Shown here: positions 1-6,410 of the stretch, in pieces
Position numbering within the stretch: position 1 is the stretch's first letter
Layout of the letters: each line of letters starts with the position of its first letter
Source of the DNA: Treponema sp. UBA3662
GTDB taxonomy: Bacteria; Spirochaetota; Spirochaetia; Treponematales; Treponemataceae
Assembly (NCBI GenBank): GCA_002373205.1
Contig: DFJV01000078.1
Coordinates: forward strand, 1 to 10,617
Length of the DNA: 10,617 nt
Direction: 5' to 3'
Notes under the pieces: generated by a model
Database searches by the model: none
The model's input: the letters and a program-made list of their open reading frames with translations, nothing else
Told to the model about the DNA's origin: nothing
Program-made: the position numbers and the translations under genes

Positions 1-347
1 ACAGCAATTCGGAAAACATATTCATCTCTCCGCTAAAGGCACCGCCAAAGAATTTTGAAGGCTTTCCACCCTTCTTTATCCAGATGGGAGAAAAAGAAAT
101 ACTCATCCAGCAGGTAAAGCAGTTTGAAAGCCTCTTGGCACAGGCAAAGGTTGAATGCACCCTGGACATTTGGCCCGACATGATGTACATGTTCCAGTTT
201 GCAGACGAGTTCCTGAATGAATCCCATCTTGCTGTGGAAAAGGCAGGAAAGGAAATTTCCAAGAGACCGGAAGAATATGAAGAATCTGAAGAAGAGAAAT
301 CGCAGCGGCAAAAGATTCTTGACCGCAACAACATTCGCTCGGAATAG
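1..347 (+). CDS. alpha/beta-hydrolase fold esterase/lipase-like protein, C-terminal part (5' end outside window)
   Basis: The frame is open from the first bases of the window (phase from base 3) to a TAG stop at 345-347, giving about 114 residues. ATG at 84 is internal, because the frame continues upstream with residues that fit the family. The tail reads ISPL, then PPFFIQMGEKEIL, then LAQAKVECTLDIWPDMMYMFQ, then a helix FADEFLNESHLAVEKAGKEI. This order (SPL, PP..IQ.GE..iL, v....W..MxxxFQ) matches the C-terminal third of alpha/beta-hydrolase-3 / hormone-sensitive-lipase-like esterases, which hydrolyse carboxyl esters through a Ser-Asp-His triad. The His expected after the M in 'gM.H.F' is Tyr here and the acid position is Glu (GEKE), so activity is uncertain. 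The nucleophile region is outside the window. The last ~25 residues are Glu/Lys-rich. It lies 16 bp upstream of the U32 gene on the same strand, so the two are probably co-transcribed. Confidence 0.7.
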   Translation, partial: SNSENIFISPLKAPPKNFEGFPPFFIQMGEKEILIQQVKQFESLLAQAKVECTLDIWPDMMYMFQFADEFLNESHLAVEKAGKEISKRPEEYEESEEEKSQRQKILDRNNIRSE

Positions 348-363
348 GACGCTGAATTAGGAT

Positions 364-1968
364 ATGGAACTGCTTTCTCCGGCAGGAAACGTGGACAAGC
401 TGCGTTACTGCTACACTTACGGTGCGGACGCCGCATACATTGGACTAAAGAATTTTTCTCTTAGGGTAAAGGCGGACAATTTTTACGAAGACGAATACAA
501 AAAAGTTGCCCAGCTAAAGGAACTATTCCCAGGCCGCCGTCTGCACTGTGCGCTTAACATTTCATTCCACAATTCAGAGATTGACCGTTTAATAGAAGAC
601 ATTCCCTACTTTAAGCTTTACCCGATAGACGCTTTTATTGTCCAGGACTTGGGCATAGTTCCAATCCTTCAGAAGAACTTTCCAAATGCAGATCTGCACC
701 TTTCCACACAGGCAAGTTGCATGAACCGGGAAGCCGTTAAAATGTACAAAAGCATTGGCTTTAAGCGCGTTGTTATGGGAAGGGAGGCTTCGCTAAAGGA
801 AATTGCGGAAATAAAGGATGCGGTTCCCGACATGGAAATTGAATGCTTTGTTCACGGGGCAATGTGCATTGCATACGCGGGCCGCTGCCTAATGAGCGCA
901 TATCTTAACGGACGGAGCGCACAGGAAGGATTCTGCTCGCACACATGCCGCTGGAACTACAAGCTTATGGCACCCATTCTTGGGCAGACTGACAGCGGTA
1001 TGCAAACTGGCGGTGGTATGCAGACAGGCACCTCTTTGAAAACTGGCGCGGTTCAGCAAACTGACGCTGCTTTGCAGACTGACGCTGGTATGCAAACCGC
1101 CACCCAAGACGCGCTCCCCATGCAAAAGGCAATCGAACTTGCCCAAAGCGGAGATCTGGTCCTTAACGAAGAAAAACGCCCCGACGAATACTTCCCGGTC
1201 TACGAAGGCGAAAACTTTACCGCAGTACTCTCTTCTAAAGACCTCTGCATGATAGACCACCTTGCAGACCTAAAAAAAGCCGGGGTTGATTCCCTAAAAA
1301 TAGAAGGCCGCATGAAAAGCATCTACTACGTGGCCATGGTAACCAGAGCCTACAGAAAAGCCCTGGACGCACTGGAAGGAAAAATCACAGAGGAAGAAGC
1401 CAAGCCCTTCGTAGCGGAACTTTACAAGGCAAGCCACCGCCCCTTTACCACGGCATTCTACTACAACAGAAGCGATGCCGACGTAACCGTAAGCGGAGCC
1501 GCAGACAGCCCCTACCTCTTGGCAGGCGAAATAAAGGGTGCGCTAACAGCAGAAGAAAGCGACTTTGTCTTTAAGAAAGCAGCCCAGCTAACCAAGCGCA
1601 GGCAGGAAGAAAGGGAAAAACTTTGCCCACAGGCACTTGCCGCCCTTGAAGAGCGTATAAAAAATCAGCCGGACAAGCATCTTGCCGCGGTAGAAAAAAA
1701 AGAAGGCTTTGCATTCTACACCCTTGCACCGCTCAACATGATAACCCGGCAAACCCTTCTGGAACTTGTTACCCCGGCCATCGTAAGCCGAAAGCTAAAA
1801 GCGGAAGAATTCTGCCTGGTAAACCCCAATACCGGCGAAGTTTACAACTGGGTATGCGACGGCCACCCATGCGCAATCTACACCAGCATACCCCTTAGCC
1901 AAGGCGACCTCCTGCGAGCACTGGACCCAGGCTACAAAGAAGGAGTCTTCCGCGACAACGGACGCTAA
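364..1968 (+). CDS. peptidase U32 family protein (TrhP/YegQ-like, probable Fe-S tRNA-modification type)
   Basis: 534 residues. The N-terminus MELLSPAGNVDKLRYC..GADAAYIG is the classic U32 opening and fixes the ATG at 364, although the Shine-Dalgarno is weak (TTAGGAT). The U32 signature ECFVHGAMCIAYAGRCLMS lies at residues 160-178, followed by FCSHTCRW. The cysteines 168, 175, 191 and 195 (C-x6-C-x15-C-x3-C) have the spacing seen in U32 members that bind a [4Fe-4S] cluster. Bacterial relatives such as TrhP (YegQ) act in prephenate-dependent 5-hydroxyuridine formation at tRNA position 34, and others are annotated as collagenase-like proteases. The conserved block EEKRPDEYFPVY...SKDLCMIDHL...GVDSLKIEGRMKS..Y at about 269-322 is intact. 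Oddity: between CRWNYKL (~201) and LNEEKRP (~267), where relatives as I recall them have only a few residues, sits a ~65-residue insert built mainly of hexapeptide repeats. This makes the protein longer than the ~420-455 residues usual for the family. The C-terminal ~150 residues are less conserved. Exact substrate is not determined. Confidence 0.88.
   Translation: MELLSPAGNVDKLRYCYTYGADAAYIGLKNFSLRVKADNFYEDEYKKVAQLKELFPGRRLHCALNISFHNSEIDRLIEDIPYFKLYPIDAFIVQDLGIVPILQKNFPNADLHLSTQASCMNREAVKMYKSIGFKRVVMGREASLKEIAEIKDAVPDMEIECFVHGAMCIAYAGRCLMSAYLNGRSAQEGFCSHTCRWNYKLMAPILGQTDSGMQTGGGMQTGTSLKTGAVQQTDAALQTDAGMQTATQDALPMQKAIELAQSGDLVLNEEKRPDEYFPVYEGENFTAVLSSKDLCMIDHLADLKKAGVDSLKIEGRMKSIYYVAMVTRAYRKALDALEGKITEEEAKPFVAELYKASHRPFTTAFYYNRSDADVTVSGAADSPYLLAGEIKGALTAEESDFVFKKAAQLTKRRQEEREKLCPQALAALEERIKNQPDKHLAAVEKKEGFAFYTLAPLNMITRQTLLELVTPAIVSRKLKAEEFCLVNPNTGEVYNWVCDGHPCAIYTSIPLSQGDLLRALDPGYKEGVFRDNGR
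985..1110 (+). repeat. seven-unit 18-bp in-frame tandem repeat (hexapeptide QT[DG]xxM) in the U32 gene
   Basis: Codons 208-249 divide exactly into seven hexamers: QTDSGM, QTGGGM, QTGTSL, KTGAVQ, QTDAAL, QTDAGM, QTATQD. At DNA level the unit is CAGACTGACGCTGGTATG with substitutions. Units 1, 5 and 6 are closest to one another, which suggests tandem duplication followed by drift. Because the unit is 18 bp, gain or loss of copies keeps the reading frame. The tract sits between the last cluster cysteine and the EEKRP block, so it probably forms a surface loop that does not disrupt the fold (inference). Confidence 0.85.
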
Positions 1969-1975
1969 GCCGTCA

Positions 1976-2018
1976 CCCTGAACTGCTACGAATGTGGATT
2001 CAAGGGCTGCCATTTTTT
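1976..2018 (+). terminator. possible terminator / palindromic repeat after the U32 gene
   Basis: CCCTGAA (1976-1982) can pair with TTC-A-AGGG (1999-2006) as a 7-bp stem with one bulged A. A run of six T follows at 2013-2018. The stem is imperfect, the loop is long (16 nt) and the T-run starts 6 nt after the stem, so it is only a candidate. The same bases resemble the widespread intergenic 'GTCA.CCTGAACT...TTCAGG' type of palindromic repeat, so it may be a repeat rather than a dedicated terminator. Confidence 0.3.
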
Positions 2019-2083
2019 ATAACTGTTCTGGAGTTTGACAAGCTCACCCACCAGGAACGACTACGCCGCCCCTCCATAGCCTG

Positions 2084-2148
2084 CTGTGGTTCATGAGCTT
2101 GCCGAAGAATGGTTCATGAACCACAGATTCCGGGTCGGAGCCCGGAAT
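2084..2148. repeat. palindromic intergenic repeat mosaic (two adjacent hairpins)
   Basis: Two inverted repeats lie side by side. First, CTGTGGTTCATGA (2084-2096) pairs perfectly with TCATGAACCACAG (2114-2126) over 13 bp; its right half also contains the 14-bp perfect palindrome TGGTTCATGAACCA (2110-2123). Second, ATTCCGGG (2127-2134) pairs with CCCGGAAT (2141-2148) around a 6-nt loop. The text resembles REP-like palindromes found between genes in many bacteria ('ccgggt..agcccggaatga'). The gap 1969-2357 holds these repeats and the rpmB terminator. I see no convincing gene in it. Confidence 0.65.
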
Positions 2149-2234
2149 GACGGCTGCCCCCCTAAACTGCTAGGCCCATATTTGCAAAGTACCATCGAGT
2201 GGCAATACCTTTGCAAGCATCTTTTTCTTGAAGC

Positions 2235-2265
2235 AAAAAAAAATCCCGCCCTAACACGGACGGGA
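2235..2265 (-). terminator. Rho-independent terminator of rpmB
   Basis: Read on the minus strand, CCCGTCC, a 6-nt loop and GGGCGGG form a 7-bp stem (one U-G wobble), directly followed by ATTTTTTTTT. It lies about 93 bp past the rpmB stop and is correctly oriented for that gene. In the plus sense the same stem has a C/A mismatch, which supports use on the minus strand. Confidence 0.8.
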
Positions 2266-2321
2266 ATTCTTAAAAGCAAAAAACTTTTGCCAGGCAATTT
2301 TTTTTCTTGCCCAGGCATAAC

Positions 2322-2365
2322 TTAGTTTGTTAGGCAACTCTTAGTTTGCGAACAACTTTAGTTTG
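2322..2365. repeat. short tandem repeat overlapping the rpmB stop codon
   Basis: The octamer TTAGTTTG occurs at 2322-2329, 2341-2348 and 2358-2365, spaced 19 and 17 bp. On the coding (minus) strand this reads CAAACTAA three times. The first copy carries the L28 stop codon, and each of the first two is followed by AGTTG-like bases. It looks like slippage or duplication of the gene's 3' end. Confidence 0.6.
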
Positions 2366-2597
2366 TTCCTTCTGCTTTCTTTGCACCTGCGTTTGCTGGT
2401 GTTACATTGATTTTCTTTGTAACAAAACCGCTGCGGAGGCACTGTGTACAAATGCGGATAGTTCTTGTTGTTCCGCCGATTTCTGTCTTAATCTTAAGAA
2501 GATTAGGCTTCCAAGTCCTCTTCTGGTGGTTATATGAATTACTTACAGTATTACCGTGTCCAGTGTGCTTTCCGCAAACATCACAACTTCTTGACAT
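2358..2597 (-). CDS. rpmB: 50S ribosomal protein L28, zinc-binding type
   Basis: 79 residues: MSRSCDVCGKHTGHGNTVSNSYN... then KRTWKPNLLKI, IRICTQCLRSG and KK. This is the standard bL28 layout. L28 is a small basic protein of the large ribosomal subunit. The Cys pairs C5/C8 (CDVC) and C50/C53 (CTQC) mark the zinc-binding form. A Shine-Dalgarno-like AGGTAGG lies about 8-9 nt before the ATG. The gene stands alone, with a strong sigma-70 promoter (2637-2665) and its own terminator (2235-2265). The last ~10 residues (AGAKKAEGTN) are a non-conserved tail ending in the 3' repeat. Confidence 0.96.
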   Translation of the reverse strand: MSRSCDVCGKHTGHGNTVSNSYNHQKRTWKPNLLKIKTEIGGTTRTIRICTQCLRSGFVTKKINVTPANAGAKKAEGTN

Positions 2598-2636
2598 ATC
2601 GCTTACCTACCTATTCAATCTGATATGAGTTCTTCA

Positions 2637-2665
2637 ATATTACAGAAATAATGCCAGTCTGTCAA
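2637..2665 (-). promoter_or_regulatory. sigma-70 promoter of rpmB
   Basis: On the minus strand TTGACA, a 17-bp spacer and TAATAT make a near-consensus vegetative promoter. This predicts a transcript start near 2630, about 33 nt before the rpmB ATG. Confidence 0.85.
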
Positions 2666-2713
2666 CATGCAAAGGGGCATTTTTGCGCATTTTTTTTTTG
2701 CTTCCTTGCTGCC

Positions 2714-3475
2714 TTAGTCTACGTAAAAATAAATGCCGTCCAAAGTTGCAGTGGCAGATTTTTTAACATGATATAATACACCGCCGGTCGTTGTGTCGGA
2801 TATAGTGACATCCAAAGTATATGTAAATCCCGGCTCAAAGAAATACTGGGTATCAGTGTCATATATTTTTCCGGCTTCAACAGAAGGCAATGATGTCGGG
2901 TTATAATCGCTAAGTATTGAATAGGAATCTCCGTTTTTACAGGTAGCCCTTGCCTCTATTCTGTTATCACCAACATCCGTAAGAGAATCCAAAGAAGAAG
3001 CAAAGTGTATCTCACAGGAGGCACCAGTACAAAAAGCAAGCTTTACACTGGCTGTATTTTCTGTACCACCCTTTACATCCGCTTGTGCAGCTCCGTAAAA
3101 ACCAACAGTCCCACTTGATAACGAAATGCATCGGATTGCAATATTGTAGGTACCAGCCCTAAGCTTATCTATTGTAAGTTTTGCCCCAGGTTTTACGCCT
3201 GTATACTTTTCCACTTCATCGTTATCTGCGTCCCTTATGTATACTGAAAAAACATAGCCGTCAACACCCACCTCAGTTGGCAGCCCCATTCCACTGGGAT
3301 TCTCGCTTGTAATTGAGCGCGAAGGTGAAGAACTAGGCATTACTATGGAAAGAGAGCCAGAATCGTCATTTGCAGAACAGGAAAAAAAAGACAGACAGTA
3401 CAAAGCCACACAAAGGGTAGTTACAGCGGCAAAGCGTCTTACACTAGGTAAAGGACAAAAGAAGGTACTTTTCAT
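2714..3475 (-). CDS. small secreted lipoprotein, no recognised enzyme domain
   Basis: 253 residues from the ATG at 3475. This start has GGGAG 8 nt upstream, whereas the TTG at 3490 overlaps that Shine-Dalgarno. The N-terminus has basic residues (K2, R13, R14), a hydrophobic core (AAVTTLCVALYCLSFF) and a lipobox-like SFFSC, so Cys33 is the probable lipidated residue. The box is loose, as is common in spirochaetes, and a Ser/Asp-rich linker follows (SANDDSGSLS). The mature part looks like two beta-sandwich modules. One (about 55-150) carries PGAKLTIDKLRAGTYNIAIRCISLSSG and VKGGTENTASVKL, the 'pG..vti..L.aGtY.i...a' pattern of Ig-like surface modules. The second repeats a similar logic to the C-terminus. 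Probably membrane-anchored in the periplasm or on the surface; function unknown. It has its own promoter (3559-3586). I found no clear terminator. Confidence 0.75.
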   Translation of the reverse strand: MKSTFFCPLPSVRRFAAVTTLCVALYCLSFFSCSANDDSGSLSIVMPSSSPSRSITSENPSGMGLPTEVGVDGYVFSVYIRDADNDEVEKYTGVKPGAKLTIDKLRAGTYNIAIRCISLSSGTVGFYGAAQADVKGGTENTASVKLAFCTGASCEIHFASSLDSLTDVGDNRIEARATCKNGDSYSILSDYNPTSLPSVEAGKIYDTDTQYFFEPGFTYTLDVTISDTTTGGVLYHVKKSATATLDGIYFYVD

Positions 3476-3558
3476 AATTATAACTCCCAAAAAGTTTTAT
3501 TTCTCTACATGGTTCAATCCTGATGATGATACATTTTGTGCAAAAAACTCTTGCCTAC

Positions 3559-3586
3559 ATTATAATTCAAAACAAGGAATTTTCAA
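3559..3586 (-). promoter_or_regulatory. probable sigma-70 promoter of the lipoprotein gene
   Basis: Minus strand TTGAAA, 16-bp spacer, TATAAT. Transcription would start near 3552, giving a 5' leader of about 77 nt before the ATG at 3475. I did not see a convincing structure in the leader. Confidence 0.6.
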
Positions 3587-3721
3587 GAAGACGGAAGAAA
3601 GTCAAGATTTGACTCTTAGACGCAAGCTAGATGACGGTAAAACCAACGGACCTCCGCGCGAATAAAGGTCGTCATTCTGAATATGCAAAATACAAGGCTA
3701 AAACTTACACAGCCCCTGAAA

Positions 3722-3982
3722 TTAGTTCTGGAGAACCATCCTTTCATCCAGAGATTCCATCAGCTCCTTTTTTGCATCAAAATCAGCAGGAACTTTCATA
3801 GCCCCCTTAAATTCGTTGAACAAAGCAAGTCTTTCTTCTAGGCTCATTGCTGGGGTTTCTTTCTTTTTACTATTCATTGCATTGACAACAATAGTCAAAA
3901 TGCCAAGTTGCTCTTCATAGTTCAAAGACTGCATTTCTTCTTTTACTGCCGTTGCAAATTTGTTGTATGCCTCGAAACTCAT
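3722..3982 (-). CDS. small VapB/DUF2281-like antitoxin-type protein, no partner toxin beside it
   Basis: 86 residues, MSFEAYNKFATAVKEEMQ..., preceded by a strong Shine-Dalgarno (AAGGGGGTGA, ending 3 nt before the ATG) and an extended -10 promoter. The N-terminal half (LNYEEQLGILTIVVNAM) is a predicted amphipathic helix pair of the kind that opens many type II antitoxins ('Ls..EqL.Ll..L...'). The C-terminal part LFNEFKGAMKVPADFDAKKELMESLDERM resembles the 'G..KG.i.mpeDFDe.l.....' toxin-binding tail of VapB/DUF2281 antitoxins. No PIN or RelE-like ORF follows within the 240 bp downstream on either strand. It may be a solitary antitoxin left after toxin loss, or an unrelated small protein. The family call rests on pattern recognition only. 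Confidence 0.5.
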   Translation of the reverse strand: MSFEAYNKFATAVKEEMQSLNYEEQLGILTIVVNAMNSKKKETPAMSLEERLALFNEFKGAMKVPADFDAKKELMESLDERMVLQN

Positions 3983-4004
3983 CGTTCACCCCCTTTTACA
4001 ATTT

Positions 4005-4013
4005 ATTATACCA
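4005..4013 (-). promoter_or_regulatory. extended -10 promoter of the antitoxin-like gene
   Basis: Minus strand TGGTATAAT, a perfect -10 hexamer with the TGn extension, 22 nt before the ATG at 3982. No good -35 is present, consistent with an extended -10 promoter. The predicted leader is only about 15 nt, mostly the Shine-Dalgarno. Confidence 0.65.
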
Positions 4014-4077
4014 CATTTTGCAGAAAATTTATGGATACCCACCATCATTTCTGTTTTTTTTTGTACTCGATATAAAG

Positions 4078-4211
4078 CCTAGCCCCGATTGGAATGGCAC
4101 GCGCAGCGTGTTCCGACCGAAGGGAGGAATGGAGGCGAAAGCCGGAACCATGGAAAGCGGGTAAATGACGCGGAAGTCTGACCGGACACGGAGTGCCGGG
4201 CACAGTAAAAC
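4078..4211 (+). repeat. structured dispersed repeat, copy A (CCTAGC / ATTGGA...GGAAAG element)
   Basis: On the plus strand: CCTAGC (4078-4083), stem P1 CCCG (4084-4087), ATTGGA (4088-4093), stem P2 ATGG (4094-4097), hairpin CACGC-GCA-GCGTG (4098-4110), hairpin TTCC...GGAA (4111-4129) with inner CC-GAA-GG, hairpin GGC-GAAA-GCC (4134-4143), P2 closing CCAT (4148-4151), GGAAAG (4152-4157), P1 closing CGGG (4158-4161). A tail follows with hairpin CCGG-a-CAC-GGA-GTG-CCGG (4182-4199) and ends CAGTAAAAC. Copies B and C share the layout with different but still complementary stem bases. It could be a structured RNA, a non-autonomous mobile element or a DNA-hairpin repeat. It fills most of the gap between uvrB and the antitoxin-like gene. 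No separate promoter is obvious. Confidence 0.75.
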
Positions 4212-4254
4212 CAATGCATTCGCTCCGAAAAAAGAAGGAAAAAATTCCAGGCTT

Positions 4255-6255
4255 CTACTTTGTTCCGTACTGTTTTTCTATCTCGGCAATTTGGTCGCGG
4301 TAGACGGCGGCCTGTTCGTATTCCAGGCGCTCGGCACAGTCGGCCATTTCTTTTTTGAGGGCTTCGACAAGTTTTTTGCGCTGGGCGGGTACAAAGAGGT
4401 TGAGCGATTTTTTGAGGACTTCCAGTGTTACGCTTGCGTTTTGCTCTGCGTCTTCTTTTTGGTGAACGAGTATGTCTTCTACGGCCTTGCGGATTGTCTT
4501 TGGGGTAATTCCGTGTTCCTTGTTGTAGGCTTCCTGGATTGAGCGGCGGCGGCGGGTTTCGTCTATGGATTCTTTCATTGCGTCGCTCATGCGGTCTGCG
4601 TACATTACGACCATGCCCTCGGAGTTGCGGGCGGCTCTTCCTATTATCTGGATGAGTGACGTTGTGCTGCGGAGGAAGCCTATTTTGTCTGCGTCCAGGA
4701 TTGCAATGAAGCTTACTTCCGGAAGGTCAATTCCTTCGCGCAAGAGGTTGATTCCAATTAGTACGTCCACTTCACCGGCACGAAGGGACTTTAGGATTTC
4801 TACGCGTTCGAATGTGTCTATTTCTGAATGGATGTACTTTACCTTCATGCCAAGGCCAGTAAGGTAGTCGGTAAGGTCTTCCGCCATTTTTTTTGTTAGC
4901 GTTAAAACAAGGCTGCGCTCGTTTTTGGCAATGCGCTTTTGGACTTCTACGTAGATGTCCTGCATCTGGCCTTCGCTTGGGCGCACTTCCACGATTGGGT
5001 CAAGGAGGCCTGTGGGGCGGATTATCTGTTCAACGATGCGGGTGGATTTTTTTACTTCTTCGGGGCGGGGCGTTGCGGTAACAAAAATTACCTGGTTCAT
5101 TTTTTTGTTGAATTCGTCTGCTTTTAGCGGGCGGTTGTCCAGTGCGGATGGCAGGCGGAATCCAAAGTCCACAAGGTTCTGCTTGCGGCTGCGGTCTCCT
5201 TCGTACATGGCTCCAATCTGGGGAACGGTAACATGGGCTTCGTCTATCATGCAGAGAAAGTCGTCCGGGAAATAGTGCAAGAGGGTTGCAGGCGGTTCTC
5301 CGTGGGTACGGCCTGAAATTGGGCCTGAATAGTTTTCTATTCCTGAGCAGTAGCCCATTTCGCTTAGCATTTCCATGTCGTAGGTTACGCGGGTTTTTAG
5401 GCGCTCTGCTTCCAGCATTTTGTTCTGTCCGCGAAGTTCTTCCACGCGCATTTCAAGTTCGGAAAGGATGCGGTCTTTTGCACTTCCCAGCATGTCTTTG
5501 GGGACTACGAAGTGCTTTGCGGGGAAGAGGTTCAGTTCATCAAGTTCTTCTATTGTATTGCCGTTCATTACGTCGTAGCGGCGGATTCTTGAAACCTCGT
5601 CAAAGTCAAGCTCTATGCGGTAGGCCTGGTCGGTTTCCATGTAGGGCGGAAAGACTTCCAGAGTGTCTCCCTTTATGCGGAAGTTGCCCCTGTCTAGCAC
5701 CATGTCGTTCCTCTGGTACTGGACGGAAACAAGGGATGCTGCAAACTTTTTTATGTCCAGGGCCTGGCCTTTTTCTACGTGAACCTGCATTTCCTTGTAG
5801 AGGTCAGGCATGCCAAGTCCGTAGATGCAGGAAACGGTTGCCACTATGATTACGTCGCGTCTTTCCATTAGGGCATAGGTTGCGGCAAGGCGCAGCTTGT
5901 CTATTTCTTTGTTTACGGATGCGTCTTTTTCTATGTAAAGGTCGCGGGCTGGCACGTAGGCTTCCGGCTGGTAGTAGTCGTAGTAGCTTACGAAGTATTC
6001 CACTGCGTTGTTGGGGAAGAAGGTTTTGAATTCGCGGTAGAGCTGGGCGGAAAGGGTTTTGTTGTGGCTTATGATTAGCGTGGGGCGCTGCCACTTTTCT
6101 ATGATTTTTGCCATGGTAAAGGTTTTTCCGCTTCCGGTAACTCCCTTTAGCGTCTGGTAGCGGTCGCCAGCTTCCAGTCCTTTTACCAGGGCGTCTATTG
6201 CTTCCGGCTGGTCACCGCTTGGCTCGTAGTCGCTTACAACCTTGAATTTGCGCAT
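4255..6255 (-). CDS. uvrB: excinuclease ABC subunit B
   Basis: 666 residues, the usual UvrB length. UvrB is the damage-verifying helicase-like subunit of bacterial nucleotide excision repair. It is loaded by UvrA and then recruits UvrC for incision. All landmarks are present: SGDQPEAI near the N-terminus, Walker A GVTGSGKT (38-45), the DNA-clamping beta-hairpin region with SYYDYYQPEAYVP (90-102), the DEAH box IDEAH (337-341), VTATPRP (392-398), HSEIDTFER, GINLLREGIDLPEVS (501-515) and motif VI QIIGRAARN (536-544). A C-terminal UVR domain (about 629-664) contacts UvrC. The ATG at 6255 has AAGGAG 7 nt upstream, and a TATAAT lies at 6299-6304. No recognisable SOS operator was seen. The gene is monocistronic and bracketed by inverted copies A and B of the structured repeat. 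Confidence 0.98.
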   Translation of the reverse strand: MRKFKVVSDYEPSGDQPEAIDALVKGLEAGDRYQTLKGVTGSGKTFTMAKIIEKWQRPTLIISHNKTLSAQLYREFKTFFPNNAVEYFVSYYDYYQPEAYVPARDLYIEKDASVNKEIDKLRLAATYALMERRDVIIVATVSCIYGLGMPDLYKEMQVHVEKGQALDIKKFAASLVSVQYQRNDMVLDRGNFRIKGDTLEVFPPYMETDQAYRIELDFDEVSRIRRYDVMNGNTIEELDELNLFPAKHFVVPKDMLGSAKDRILSELEMRVEELRGQNKMLEAERLKTRVTYDMEMLSEMGYCSGIENYSGPISGRTHGEPPATLLHYFPDDFLCMIDEAHVTVPQIGAMYEGDRSRKQNLVDFGFRLPSALDNRPLKADEFNKKMNQVIFVTATPRPEEVKKSTRIVEQIIRPTGLLDPIVEVRPSEGQMQDIYVEVQKRIAKNERSLVLTLTKKMAEDLTDYLTGLGMKVKYIHSEIDTFERVEILKSLRAGEVDVLIGINLLREGIDLPEVSFIAILDADKIGFLRSTTSLIQIIGRAARNSEGMVVMYADRMSDAMKESIDETRRRRSIQEAYNKEHGITPKTIRKAVEDILVHQKEDAEQNASVTLEVLKKSLNLFVPAQRKKLVEALKKEMADCAERLEYEQAAVYRDQIAEIEKQYGTK

Positions 6256-6261
6256 GGAAAA

Positions 6262-6304
6262 CTCCTTGTGGACAATTTATGTGTGAACGATTTTTACCAT
6301 TATA
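6262..6304 (-). promoter_or_regulatory. uvrB promoter -10 and ribosome binding site
   Basis: On the minus strand TATAAT (6304-6299) lies about 43 nt before the uvrB ATG, and AAGGAG (6267-6262) is the Shine-Dalgarno that settles the start. No good -35 hexamer is visible at 16-18 bp, so an activator or another sigma preference is possible. Confidence 0.6.
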
Positions 6305-6363
6305 CTCCATTAAATGGGTTTTAGGGAAGGATTTTATTCTTTTTATTCTGGACGGTACTTTTT

Positions 6364-6376
6364 AGGACGAAGTCCT
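6364..6376 (+). repeat. mini-hairpin AGGAC-GAA-GTCCT
   Basis: A perfect 5-bp stem closed by a GAA triloop, in the gap 6256-6603 between the uvrB promoter and repeat copy B. It has the same C(GNA)G loop as the other intergenic hairpins of the window, here on the plus strand. No T-run follows, so it is not a terminator. Confidence 0.5.
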
Positions 6377-6410
6377 GCTTGCTCTACCAGATATTCCCTG
6401 GCTAACTCGA

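Noticed and set aside
889..1260. 123-residue minus-strand open frame inside the U32 gene
   Set aside because: It is antisense to a clear U32 protein and stays open mainly because of the 18-bp tandem repeat. No Shine-Dalgarno was seen.
2086..2325. 79-residue plus-strand open frame
   Set aside because: It is composed of palindromic repeats and the rpmB terminator, and the opposite strand is equally open.
2666..2713. Terminator after the lipoprotein gene
   Set aside because: The T-run at about 2690-2699 lies on the plus strand, and no stem precedes it in the lipoprotein's direction.
4212..4254. uvrB terminator (GGAA/TTCC with nearby T-runs on the minus strand)
   Set aside because: The stem is only 4 bp of A/T-rich sequence with no GC core, too weak to call.
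5286..5849. 187-residue plus-strand open frame inside uvrB
   Set aside because: It is antisense to well-conserved UvrB and is rich in Cys, Arg and Leu as expected from a shadow frame.
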